A DNA stretch of 64,000 nucleotides, from contig CBDCFL010000018.1 of the NCBI GenBank assembly GCA_965216135.1, forward strand, positions 179,158 through 243,157, read 5' to 3'. How positions within the stretch are numbered: position 1 is the stretch's first letter; each line of letters opens with the position of its first letter. Positions 53,678 through 62,654 of this stretch are shown piece by piece. The notes under the pieces are model-generated. The model saw only the letters and a list, made by a program, of their open reading frames with translations, did not search any database and was not told the DNA's origin. This DNA comes from CBDCFL01 sp965216135 (GTDB lineage Bacteria; Pseudomonadota; Alphaproteobacteria; Rhodobacterales; Rhodobacteraceae). Both the position numbers and the translations under genes were made by a program.

Positions 53678-54289
53678 TCAATAAATTGCCGGGTCAGGCA
53701 TGTCGTTCGTCAGCCAGAATGGTCGACCAACCGGAATTTCCCGGTGCCCGAGCGGTGGAACAGTGGAACCTGCAGTGAAATGTCCAATTGAGCGACCTGA
53801 AACAAAGAGTTCGTATTTCGCAACATAGATCCGTCGTGCCCAGCTGGTCCTGCGCGCGTCCGCCTTTACCATCAGCTGAAATGCGACATCGCCAGTGCCC
53901 GTCTCTGCCCCGACAATGTCACCAGCATCGCCAGGTTTGAGAGCCCCAGGATTATTGCCATCAAATATGCCGATCTCCGTCAGCACCGGCGCGATGTCCT
54001 TTGCACAGAGATCGCAGGTCTCGAAATACGCCCGCGCCTCGGCATACTGGCCATCGGGATATTTGAGGAATGCGGGGCTGAGCCTCGCGCTGATAGACGG
54101 CTGGCCAAGCATAGTCGTGCGCAGGCGCTCGCCGCTCCACAGGCTCGCCGCTGCGAGCAGAAGGATGAGCATGACCGACAGGCTTCCGCGCCGCGCGACC
54201 GCGCCACCAAACAGCACCGCACCGGGCAAAACTATGATGGCCGGCCACATGAAGAACGCGCCATAGGATTCGGGATCGATTTCAATCAC
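53678..54289 (-). CDS. Hypothetical protein with two N-terminal helices
   Basis: 203 residues. Two membrane helices near residues 13-30 (MWPAIIVLPGAVLFGGAV) and 35-50 (SLSVMLILLLAAASLW), then a soluble domain with a CDLC pair. No family recognised. It converges with the lipoprotein gene and ends just 15 bp away. Confidence 0.6.
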   Translation of the reverse strand: MIEIDPESYGAFFMWPAIIVLPGAVLFGGAVARRGSLSVMLILLLAAASLWSGERLRTTMLGQPSISARLSPAFLKYPDGQYAEARAYFETCDLCAKDIAPVLTEIGIFDGNNPGALKPGDAGDIVGAETGTGDVAFQLMVKADARRTSWARRIYVAKYELFVSGRSIGHFTAGSTVPPLGHREIPVGRPFWLTNDMPDPAIY

Positions 54290-54379
54290 TGAAAAAAAGC
54301 CGAAATGTCCGTCATCAGAGGTTTTGGTTCCAGAGGCCGCGTAAATTAGGCGAGTATCTGACTCATCTGGTTGATAGTA

Positions 54380-55389
54380 TTATGCGGCGAGTTTGCGGTG
54401 TTGCAAGCGCCGGATTTCAAGTGTTTTGCGTTTGATCCTTTCTCGTTGGTTTAGAATGGCTTGTGCCCGTCCGAAGTAGACGTCGGATGGCGTGACGTTG
54501 TTCAGGCTCTCATGATACCAGTGATGGTTGTAGTGATCGACGAAGGCTTCGATCTGGTGCTTTAGGTCGCCTGGCAGGAAGTAATTTTCCAGCAGAATGC
54601 GGTTCTTCAGGGTCTGATGCCAGCGTTCGATCTTGCCTTGGGTCTGTGGATGATATGGCACCCCGCGAGAATGCCTCATGCCTTTGTCGCTCAGCCATTC
54701 GGCCAGGTCGCCCGAGACGTAGCTGGAGCCGTTGTCACTCAGCAGTCGCGGCTTGTGAACGACATGGACCTGATCGCAGCCTGAAGCCTGTAACGCCAGA
54801 TCCAGCGTGTCCGTCACGTCCTCGGTTCGCATGTTTGTGCACAACTTCCACGCAATGATATAGCGGCTGTAATCGTCCAGGATCGTGCTGAGATAGAACC
54901 AGCCCCAGCCCAAAACCTTGAGATAGGTAAAATCAGTCTGCCAAAGCTGGTTGATGGCCGTGGTCTTGTCTTTGAACTCGCTGGCGGCTTTGATCACGAT
55001 GAAAGCCGGGCTGGTGATCAGGTCGTGCGCCTTCAGCACACGATACACTGAAGCCTCTGATATAAAGTACTTTTTGGTATCGGTGAAGGTCACCGCCAGT
55101 TCCCGTGGCGACAGCTCCGTTTCCTTCAATGCCAATTTTACGACCTTGCGCCGCACCTCGTCAGGGATGCGGTTCCAAACGTGCTTTGGCTTGGGAGATT
55201 GATCTTTTAAACCAGCCTCACCTCGCTGCAGGTAACGATCATACCATCGGTAGAAAGTGGTGCGCGGTATGCCTAATTTTGCCAATGTTTGACGGGCCGG
55301 CAGGTGCGACCCTTCAACCAGCCTGATAATCTCCAGTTTCTCAGATGCAGGGTATCTCATTCGTGGTCGCCCCCACCGTCGAACATGCT
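54380..55389 (-). CDS. IS3-family transposase OrfB (frame -1 of OrfA)
   Basis: rve-type integrase core: TDFTYLKVLGWGWFYLST (first Asp), LLSDNGSSYVSGD (second Asp) and GVPYHPQTQGKIERWH (Glu). The upstream part (MRYPASEKLEIIRLVEGSH) is the HTH_21-like leader. It is reached from OrfA by a -1 shift at the AAAAAAAG tract around 55389. Confidence 0.9.
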
Positions 55390-55731
55390 TTTTTTGAGAA
55401 TCCGCAGCTCCAGCGTTTGTTCTGCCACAACTTCCTTCAGATCGCGGGATTCCCGACGGAGTTCCTTGACCTCGTCGGTGTTTGCAGCACGCGCTGTATC
55501 GCCAGCCAGTCGTCGCTTGCCAGCCTCCATGAAATCCTTCGACCATTTGTAATAGACGCCCTGAGAAATCCCCTCACGGCGGCACAGCTCTGCGATGCTG
55601 TCTTCGCCACGAAGGCCGTCCAAAACGATCCTGATCTTCTCTTCAGAGGAATACTGTTTGCGCGTGGCGCGTTTGATGTCTTTGACGATCTTCTCGCCAG
55701 AGCTTTTGCGTGTTCCAGTTGTATGTCTCAT
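55357..55731 (-). CDS. IS3-family OrfA
   Basis: 124 residues from ATG 55731 (MRHTTGTRKSSGEK). HTH motif SIAELCRREGISQGVYYKW, then a leucine-zipper-like region DLKEVVAEQTLELRILKKS. It ends in a slippery A7 tract (CTC AAA AAA AGC), where a -1 shift yields the OrfAB transposase, as is usual in IS3 elements. Confidence 0.9.
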   Translation of the reverse strand: MRHTTGTRKSSGEKIVKDIKRATRKQYSSEEKIRIVLDGLRGEDSIAELCRREGISQGVYYKWSKDFMEAGKRRLAGDTARAANTDEVKELRRESRDLKEVVAEQTLELRILKKSMFDGGGDHE

Positions 55732-55842
55732 CGTCCACTCCTCAGTGGTTACGATGAGCCAGAAACTCTCTCTTATCAAATCGCGCTAAATGGACCCATA
55801 GGCGCTGATGTCAGACAGTACGACGCGCCATCTAAAAACCCG

Positions 55843-55870
55843 TAGTGTCCACTATCATTAGCGGACACTA
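55843..55870. repeat. Stem-loop at the truncated end of iolB
   Basis: TAGTGTCC and GGACACTA pair around a short imperfect core (CTA-TCAT-TAG). The TAGTGTCC form is reminiscent of IS3-type ends, and iolB homology stops about 60 bp before it, so it may be the remnant end of an older element. Confidence 0.45.
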
Positions 55871-57201
55871 TCGCACTCTCTCTATGCGCGGCAGAGCGGT
55901 CAGGCCGGACGCTTACCCAACGACTACCATTGGGGATATAGAGACAATGTGGTGGCGTTCGTTCAAACACATCCATGCGATCGCCCATTTCTCCAAAGTC
56001 GATCCCCGCCGCGTTGATTTCTGCCTTGCCTTCGACAAGAACCACGATGACTTCGTTAGTGCCAGTTAGTTTGCTGATGCCTTCACCGAGTTCCAAGTGA
56101 TAAAGCGCAAATCCTACATAGGCCCAGTCAAGGCTTTGCGGGCCTTTGGCATTCGCGGGGGTTATGTGGTGCACATTCCCGGAGATCCCTTTCGGTTTTC
56201 TAATACCAAGGGCCATTATGCGTGACTCTTTTGGGATTCCCTTTTCGTCTCGGTTGTGATTCGCTTCTGCTACAAGCAGGAGAGACCCATGACAGTTGCG
56301 GTTACACGGTTGGATTTATCGGCGAGGGACCTTCGCGCGTCGGCGGCGAGGTCAACGGATGCGAAGGCAGCGCGGAGGATGTTGGCGATTGCGTTGGTTA
56401 TGGAAGGGTCGGACCGCGCGGCGGCGGCGCGGAGCTGCGGGATGGACCGGCAAACCTTGCGCGACTGGGTGTATCGTTACAATGCCGGGGGGCTTGCGGG
56501 CCTGTCGAACCGCACGGCACCAGGGCGCACGCCTTACCTGAGCGCCGCGCAGAAGGCGGAACTTTCCGAGATCGTTCGCGCGGGTCCTGACCCTGAGGTG
56601 GACCGCGTGGTGCGTTGGCGGCGTATCGACCTGAAGCACCTGATCAAAGAGCGCTTCGGTGTTGTCATGCATGAGCGCACGGTAGGCAAACAGCTTGCCG
56701 AACTTGGGTTCAGGCGGCTTTCGGTGCGCCCCGCACATCCTCAATCGGATCCGGCCGCACAGGCGGCGTTCAAAAAAACTTCGCGCAGCTGGTAGCGGCG
56801 GCACTGCCGCCTGAAGCCCGCGGCAAACCACTGGAAATCTGGTTCCAGGATGAAGCGAGGATCGGACAGCAGGGAACGCTCACCCGTGTTTGGGCCAGGC
56901 GCGGAACCCGCCCGCGCGCGCCACGTGATACTCGCTACAAATGGGCTTACATATTTGGAGCCGTCTGTCCGGAACGCGCCGCTGCCGCCGCCCTCGTCAT
57001 GCCCTTTGCCGATACGCAGGCGATGAATGAACACCTCGCCGAAATCGCCAAAACCGTCGTTCCAGGGGCACATGCCGTAATCGTGCTTGATGGCGTGCAT
57101 ATTCCGGGATATCCGCCCACCTATTCCGACAACATCCGCCCATTTGTACCGGGGTATCCGCCCAGCTTTGACGCGTTGCCGTGAGGCCTTGGTTTTTGAT
57201 A

Positions 57202-57960
57202 TCAGTTTTCTGGCGTTTCGTCACGTAGTTGAGGGTCTTTCTTTCGGAAGGATTGTCCGTCGAGTTCGAGCCGGTAGGCGTTGTGCACCAGCCGGTCTAG
57301 GATGGCATCTGCGAAGGTGGGTTCACCAATAATTTCGTGCCAAGTATTAAGCGGGAGTTGACTTGTGATTAGGATGGAACCGTTGCCGTATCTGTCTTCG
57401 ACGATCTCCATCAAGTCGCGCCTTTGGCTAGCGTTCAGACGGTCCGGCCCCCAGTCATCCAAGATCAGTAGCTGGGTTTTGGTCAGTGCCTTGAAGACAC
57501 GCGGAAAGCGTCCGTCACCGTGGGCCAACTCCAACTCGTCAAACAATCGCGTGGTGCGTTTATAGAGGACGGTCACGCCGTCGCGGCACGCCGCTTGGGC
57601 CAACGCGCAGGCCAGCCAGGTTTTGCCGACACCGCAGGGGCCAGTGATCATCAAGTTGCGCTTGTCTTTGATCCATTTGCCGCTGAGCAGGCTTTGGAAC
57701 AACGCCTTATCCAGCCCTCTTCGCGTTTTGTAATCCACATCCTCGGGCGCGGCCCCGATATGGCGCAATCGTGCTGTGCGCATGCGGCTCTCAAACCGTT
57801 TTGTCTCTCGACTGATGGCTTCGCGATCAATTAGCAGGCCGAGCCATTCGGCGTGTGTCAGATCGGCGGAACCGTCCTGTGTTTGCAGTTCTGTGAAGGC
57901 CTCGGCCATGCCATCGAGCTTCAGTGCTCGGAGGGTATCAAGGGTTGGGTGTGTTAACAT
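57202..57960 (-). CDS. istB: IS21-family helper ATPase
   Basis: 252 residues from ATG 57960 (MLTHPTLDTLRALKLDGMA). AAA+ ATPase: Walker A TGPCGVGKTWLA, Walker B LLILDDWG, and ILITSQLPLNTWHE, the sensor region. IstB activates IstA for transposition. It follows istA with 14 bp between them. Confidence 0.95.
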   Translation of the reverse strand: MLTHPTLDTLRALKLDGMAEAFTELQTQDGSADLTHAEWLGLLIDREAISRETKRFESRMRTARLRHIGAAPEDVDYKTRRGLDKALFQSLLSGKWIKDKRNLMITGPCGVGKTWLACALAQAACRDGVTVLYKRTTRLFDELELAHGDGRFPRVFKALTKTQLLILDDWGPDRLNASQRRDLMEIVEDRYGNGSILITSQLPLNTWHEIIGEPTFADAILDRLVHNAYRLELDGQSFRKKDPQLRDETPEN

Positions 57961-58467
57961 TTTCTGTCCTTTCTTCAATGGAAGTATCCGGCACCACGGA
58001 TGTTGGGGTGTGTGATCGCGGGGCCGTCCGTGGTGGGTTTGCGGCGTTGGCGATCCAATCCATTCTTCAAAATGGAATGCAGGGATTGGTAGGTATAGCT
58101 GTTGATGTGAAGTGCACGCTCGCAGGCCGCATCGAGGCGCTCGGGTCCGAATGTTTTGGCAAGCCGCAAGACGCCCATGCAAGTTCGATATCCTTGCTCT
58201 GGATGTCGCCGCTTGCGCATGACCATCTCGACAAAGGTCTCGACGTTGGGCCCGACCCGGGCCGCCTGTGTGCGGATGCGTTCTGGTGTCCAGTCGGTAC
58301 GGAAGCGGTGGTTTGCTGGCATGTGATCACGGATGGTGGAATGTTGCCGGTTGCCCGACGTCCGTTGATGCGCCGCAACACGCTGACCTTTATGATAAAC
58401 TTCGACCGTGCGCGGTGTGACCCGGGCCCAAAGCTCTTGGCGCATAAGCTGATGGGGCACTGAGTAA

Positions 58468-59629
58468 TACCAGCGGCATTTAACATTGACCGATATGGGC
58501 CCATTTTCGCATTCCGATTGATGTGATGGTTTCGGGCTGTGCGATGAGCTTGTTCCAAGCTTCGCATCCAGCATCGACGATGGCATTGTAGTCTTCGAAC
58601 ACGCGGTTGGAGAGCCAATTGGCGCGCAAGTACTGCCAGATATTTTCCACCGGGTTCAGTTCCGGAGCGCGCGATGGCAGCAGGATGATGGTGAGGTTCT
58701 TCGGGACTTTGAGTTTGCCGGTGGTGTGCCATCCGGCCCGATCCATCAGCACAACCGCATGGGCCTTTCGGGCGACGTGGCGGCTGATCTCGTCGAGATG
58801 CATCTGCATGGCTTGCGCGTCCGCCCAAGGCAGCATGAGCGCCGCCCCCTTGCCGTGAGCCGGACAGATGGCGCCGAACAGATAGGCGTTGTGATAGCGC
58901 TGATCGGCCGGCTGGCGGGGGCGCGTGCCCTTTCTCGCCCACAGGCGCGTCAGGCCATTCTTCTGGCCAAGGCGTGCTTCGTCCTGGAACCAGATCTCCA
59001 CCGGCGTTCCCGCTGGCAGGTCAGCTATATGCACCTGGAGCGTGTCGGCGAAGTTTTTTTTAAACGCCTCGATGATCCGCTTATCCTGCCTGGGATGCTG
59101 CGGGCGGGCGCTGATATGGGCAAAGCCCAGTTCGCCAAGCAGTCTGGATATCCCGCGCTCGGAATAGATGACGCCAAAGCGCGCCTCGATCACCCGCTTC
59201 AGGTCGATCCGCCGCCAGCGGACAACCCCGTCCACCGCCGGATCGGGGCCGGTCTCGACAATCTCGCCAAGTTCTTTCATCTGGACATCGCTCAGGTAGC
59301 GCGTCCGGCCCGCGCCCTTGCGGTTGGTGAGGCCATCCGGTCCCTCTTCGTTGAACCGGTGAACCCAGTCCCGCAGGGTTTGGCGATCCATCCCACCGAT
59401 CCTTGCGGCCTCTCCACGGCGCATGCCATCGTAGACCGCCGCAAGAGACAACAGACGGCGGCTCTGCCGGGCATCCTTGCAACGGCTGGCGAGTTTACGA
59501 AGGTGGCGGGCATCAAAGTCGCGACGAAGCGGAACACTGGCTGGCATGGCGATCCTCCTTTGCCAACCTTGAATCAGATCAAAACCGATTTGGGAATCCC
59601 CACAGAGTCAGAAATTGATGCCGTTGGTA
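58468..59629 (-). mobile_element. IS630-family element B, copy 3
   Basis: 1162 bp, identical ends to copies 1 and 2, flanked by TAA (58465-58467 and 59630-59632), inserted into istA. Youngest event of the nest. Confidence 0.93.
58480..59547 (-). CDS. IS630-family transposase (element B, copy 3)
   Basis: 355 residues, intact, same protein as copies 1 and 2. Confidence 0.93.
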   Translation of the reverse strand: MPASVPLRRDFDARHLRKLASRCKDARQSRRLLSLAAVYDGMRRGEAARIGGMDRQTLRDWVHRFNEEGPDGLTNRKGAGRTRYLSDVQMKELGEIVETGPDPAVDGVVRWRRIDLKRVIEARFGVIYSERGISRLLGELGFAHISARPQHPRQDKRIIEAFKKNFADTLQVHIADLPAGTPVEIWFQDEARLGQKNGLTRLWARKGTRPRQPADQRYHNAYLFGAICPAHGKGAALMLPWADAQAMQMHLDEISRHVARKAHAVVLMDRAGWHTTGKLKVPKNLTIILLPSRAPELNPVENIWQYLRANWLSNRVFEDYNAIVDAGCEAWNKLIAQPETITSIGMRKWAHIGQC

Positions 59630-61130
59630 TAATAGTGGTGTCCTATATCGACATGGTAATCGAGACCGGCGCGGCACTTCTTCCATTCCGCATAGACGTA
59701 GGGTTCATGGGGCAGCGACTTCAGTGCAGGTTTGTCCAGCGTTTCAAACAAGGCCCTGCGGCTGGCACCCAGGTGCCGGGTGACCTTGTTGTTCAGTTGG
59801 TCGCGCAAGGGTCGGATCGCCGCGTTTAGCTCATCGAGACTGAAGAATGTCTGATTGCGCAGGCGTGCTAAAATCCAACGTTCGGCCAGCAGAACAGCAC
59901 CTTCGACCTTTGCTTTATCCTTGGGTTTGCGGGGCCGTGCGGGCACAATTGCAGTATCGTAATGCGCCGCCATATCCCCGTAAGTGCGGTTGATCGCCGG
60001 GTCATAAAAACAGGCTTTGATGACGGCGGCTTTGAGATTATCCGGCACAACTTGCGCAGGTACGCCACCCAAGAACGCAAATGCTCGAACGTGACTGGAT
60101 ATCCAATCGGGAAGGCTCTGTGTCCAAGTGGCTTCAACATAGGTGTAGTTCGATGCGCCAAGTGCCGCGACAAAGATTTGGGCCGTGCGTATCTCGCCCG
60201 TCTTAGGGCAGGCAACATCTATGGTGTGGCCCGCATAATCAACAAACAGGCGTTCACCAGCAGGGTGTCGCTGCCGCATCACTGGCGAGAGTTTGCCCTC
60301 CCAACGAGTATAGAGCTCGCAATACCGGCTATAGCCATAGCCGTCTGTGTGAACCTCTCGATACTCCTGCCACAACAGCGAAAGCGTCACCCCTTTGCGC
60401 CGTAGCTCGGCGTGCACATAGGTCCAATCCGGCTGAGGGATCGGTTGAGAACTGTCCGCAGAACGCCGTGGGAAAAGCACATGTTCCAAATCGGCATCCG
60501 ACAGCGCATCGGGCAACGGCCAGCTCAAACCAGCATCACGGGCGCGGCCTAAATACTCACGCAGGGTTGTGCGACCAATCGCCAAACTCAGCGCCATCTC
60601 GCGCGTCGACAAACCTTCAAAGGACAGGCGCAAAGCCTCTCGTATCTTCCGCATCGATAATCTCTTCATTGGGCTCTCTTCCGTTCAAAATGAACGGCAA
60701 AGTAGCCCGCTACAGATCACCTCGCAGCAGCGCATCAAGGGGTGGGCGGATGCCCCGGAATCCCCGGGCGGATCAGATCGGTACGGGTGGGCGGATTAAA
60801 TCGGAATCACCGGGCGGATGTGCCCGGAATGCGCAATGGCGCAGGCTGGCACGGTTCAAAGGCACTATGCACCCCCGACAACATCACACTTCTCCCCCTG
60901 CCGCCATACGCGCCGGAACTCAACCCGATCGAAAACGTCTGGGCCTACCTGCGCGCCAACAAACTCGCCATCTCCATCTTCGACAGTTACGACCACATCG
61001 TCGAGAAGTGCTGCGACGCGTGGAACTTCTTCGCCGAAGACAAAGAGACCGTTCAAAACATAACCTCACGCGAATACGCAAAAAGCGTCATTCTATAAGG
61101 CCGTTGGTATAAGAAGATCAGCCAAGGCAA

Positions 61131-61334
61131 TTACCTTTGCGAATTGTCATTGTTGTTCGGGAAAAAGAAAATGCGCGCGCACCAAATACCAGCTGCGCCA
61201 AAAAGGATCGCCCAGAACGGCTCACCCGTCAGCGCTTCGAATGCTGCCCACCCCAGTAGGATCGCTGTAATAAGACCGCGTATCCAAATTGGTTTATAAA
61301 ACGAATCATGTGGATCGAGAATCTTCATTGGCAT
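61131..61334 (-). CDS. Small DUF3329-like membrane protein
   Basis: 67 residues (MPMKILDPHDSFYKPIWIRG), possibly starting two codons later at 61328. Two helices (LITAILLGWAAFEALTG and PFWAILFGAAGIWCARIFFF). The DP.D.FYKP.W opening is typical of DUF3329-like proteins in this group. Stop overlaps the ribosome site of iolB and start overlaps the iolC remnant, so it is in the inositol operon as it now stands. Confidence 0.75.
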   Translation of the reverse strand: MPMKILDPHDSFYKPIWIRGLITAILLGWAAFEALTGEPFWAILFGAAGIWCARIFFFPNNNDNSQR

Positions 61335-61582
61335 TTGTCCAACCCGGCATCACGCGCACATCCTTTTGAGGATTTCAGGCCAAATGAATGATATTGCTCG
61401 TCACCGACGCACGTTATCAGGGCTGACTTCAGCCCCAGCCGCGCCGTGCCCGCCGCGATATTTGTCGGCGAGCCGCCGATATACTTTTTGAACGACGCTA
61501 TGTCTTCCAATCGGCCACCAACCTGCGCGCCGTACAGATCAACCGAAGATCGGCCGATAGTAATCAGATCAAGATCTTTTAT
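61325..61582 (-). pseudogene. iolC: 5-dehydro-2-deoxygluconokinase stump, start codon lost
   Basis: PfkB-family N-terminus: KDLDLITIGRSSVDLYGAQV, GGRLEDIASFKKYIGGSPTN, IAAGTARLGLKSALITCVGD. The first codon in register is ATA (61582), where homologues begin ATG, behind GAGGG. After GDE the sequence leaves the family and stops at 61325, so about 260 residues including the ATP-binding C-terminus are missing. The inositol pathway lost this kinase by an internal deletion joining to the DUF3329 gene. Confidence 0.8.
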
Positions 61583-61593
61583 TGGTCCAGCCC

Positions 61594-62595
61594 TCAGTCG
61601 AATTCAGACATGTGAACAGCACGGCCTTCGGTCACGGATTTCAGCGCTGCTTCGGACAACGCAAGCGCGATCCTGCCATCATCGCCAGACGGCGTTGGCG
61701 CTGTTTTGTCATTGGTTGCTGCAATAAACGCCGCGATTTCTGCTGCATATGCGTCCGTGTAACGGGTCATAAAGAAGTCATGCAATGGCGGTCGGGTGAA
61801 CCCGTCGGCATTGGCAATTTCAATCGAAACCGGGCGGTGGTTCTCGGCGCTGATCATTCCTATTGAGCCAAGAACTTCGATCCGCTGGTCATAGCCATAG
61901 GTGGCGCGCCGCCAATTTGAAATAACGCACTGCAGACCACTGGATGTGGTCAGAATGACCGAAACCGTATCAAAGTCATCGTACGCAGCAACATTCTCGT
62001 TAACCAACACCGATGCAGTCGCCTGGACCATTTCCACCTCGTCACCTAGCAAGAACCGGACCATGTCAAAATCATGGATTGTCATGTCGCGGAATATGCC
62101 GCCTGACACTTCAATATAGTCGAACGGCGGCAGACCCGGGTCACGTGAGGTAATGTTGATCTGCTCGACCTTACCAATTTTGCCCTTGTCAATTGCGGCG
62201 CGGATTGCGGCAAAATGCGGATCAAATCGCCGGTTGAAACCCATCATAAGGGTCGCACCGGTTTCGTCTACCACAGCCAAACATTGCTTGACCCTATCAA
62301 GACTGAGGTCAATTGGCTTCTCGCAAAATATCGACTTTTCGGTGCGGGCAAACTGTTCGATCAAATCAGCATGGGTGTTAGTTGGCGTGCAGATGACAAC
62401 TGCGTCAATGTCGTCCGGGACAAGAATCTCCTGGATCGTGCGGATGTCGCATCCGTATTGATCCGAAGTGCTTTTTGCAGCCTTTTCAAACTCGTCGGCG
62501 ACGGCGACAACACGGGCGCTAGGGTTGGCTGAGATGGCCTTGGCATGTGCACGGCCAATACGGCCAGCGCCCAAAAGAGCGATTCCTAGAGTCAT
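61594..62595 (-). CDS. iolG: Inositol 2-dehydrogenase
   Basis: 333 residues, GFO/IDH/MocA family. Rossmann motif IALLGAGRIGRAHAKAI, the CEKPIDLSLD motif with catalytic Lys, MMGFNRRFDPHF, and DMTIHDFDMVRFLLGDE with the catalytic Asp-His. Oxidises myo-inositol to scyllo-inosose with NAD. Adjacent sugar ABC genes and iolC/iolB remnants make inositol the best substrate. Confidence 0.93.
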   Translation of the reverse strand: MTLGIALLGAGRIGRAHAKAISANPSARVVAVADEFEKAAKSTSDQYGCDIRTIQEILVPDDIDAVVICTPTNTHADLIEQFARTEKSIFCEKPIDLSLDRVKQCLAVVDETGATLMMGFNRRFDPHFAAIRAAIDKGKIGKVEQINITSRDPGLPPFDYIEVSGGIFRDMTIHDFDMVRFLLGDEVEMVQATASVLVNENVAAYDDFDTVSVILTTSSGLQCVISNWRRATYGYDQRIEVLGSIGMISAENHRPVSIEIANADGFTRPPLHDFFMTRYTDAYAAEIAAFIAATNDKTAPTPSGDDGRIALALSEAALKSVTEGRAVHMSEFD

Positions 62596-62654
62596 GATTT
62601 CCTCGCAAAAGGGTTTTTGTGACCAGTTCGAAAACTGGCCCGGTTATTTGTATT

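Larger units (their letters stand above)
54359..55798 (-). mobile_element. IS3-family element
   Basis: About 1.44 kb, with orfA and orfB on the minus strand and imperfect ends reading inward as TGACTCATCTGG and TGGGTCCATTTAG. No clear target duplication is visible, so the ends are approximate. It lies beside the broken 3' part of iolB. Confidence 0.75.
57975..60669 (-). pseudogene. istA: IS21-family transposase, split by IS630 B3
   Basis: The N-terminal part from ATG 60669 has HTH (LSTREMALSLAIGRTTLREY) and the rve core: LFVDYAGHTIDV (Asp), VPDNLKAAVI (Asp), DKAKVEGAVLLAERWIL (Glu). It stops at GHHY in the middle of codons at 59632. The C-terminal part at 58464-57975 continues YSVPHQLMRQELWARVT to GYFH. 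Removing B3 and one TAA repeat rejoins GHHYYSVPHQL exactly. Confidence 0.9.
57096..60835 (-). mobile_element. IS21-family element with tandem terminal repeats, carrying IS630 B3
   Basis: Ends TGCATATTCCGGG and, inverted, TGCGCATTCCGGG. Both ends carry several copies of an ATTCCG-n-ATCCGCCC unit (57096-57170 and about 60740-60835), the multiple terminal repeats usual in IS21. The target duplication is ATGGCG (57090-57095 and 60836-60841). Without the B3 insertion the length is about 2.58 kb, normal for IS21. Confidence 0.92.
56289..61098 (+). pseudogene. IS630-family transposase of element D, split by IS21
   Basis: The first frame MTVAVTRLDLSARDLRASAA ends at AFKKTSRSW-stop (56795), directly after a 7-A tract; a -1 shift continues into FAQLVAAALPPEARGKPLEI, WFQDEARIGQQGTL and HAVIVLDG. 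There IS21 enters. The remainder resumes at 60842 with AGWHGS and SPNPIENVWAYL-type end (APELNPIENVWAYL) to 61098. Across the insertion the sequence reads DGAGWHG without loss. Confidence 0.85.
56204..61109 (+). mobile_element. IS630-family element D, itself interrupted by IS21
   Basis: Ends TACCAAGGGCC... and ...GCCGTTGGTA, flanked by TAA (56201-56203 and 61110-61112). Its own length is 1160 bp when the inserted IS21 and one 6-bp target repeat are removed, matching element C without its 50-bp duplication. Confidence 0.9.
55860..61125 (-). pseudogene. iolB: 5-deoxy-glucuronate isomerase gene, IS-split and 3'-truncated
   Basis: Start TTG 61125, behind AAAGG, reads MADLLRKPKG once IS D and its TAA repeat are removed (61113-61125 joined to about 56200 downward). 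The IolB part continues SGNVHHITPANAKGPQSLDW, YVGFALYHLELGEG and ends near CLYIPNGSRW, about 100 of the usual 270 residues. The rest was replaced by the region with the stem-loop and the IS3 element. IolB isomerises 5-deoxy-glucuronate in myo-inositol breakdown. Without it and most of iolC the pathway cannot be complete here. Confidence 0.82.

Noticed and set aside
57096..57170. Tandem ATCCGCCC words considered as iterons of a plasmid origin
   Set aside because: They occur at both ends of an IS21 element in inverted orientation, as transposase-binding terminal repeats.
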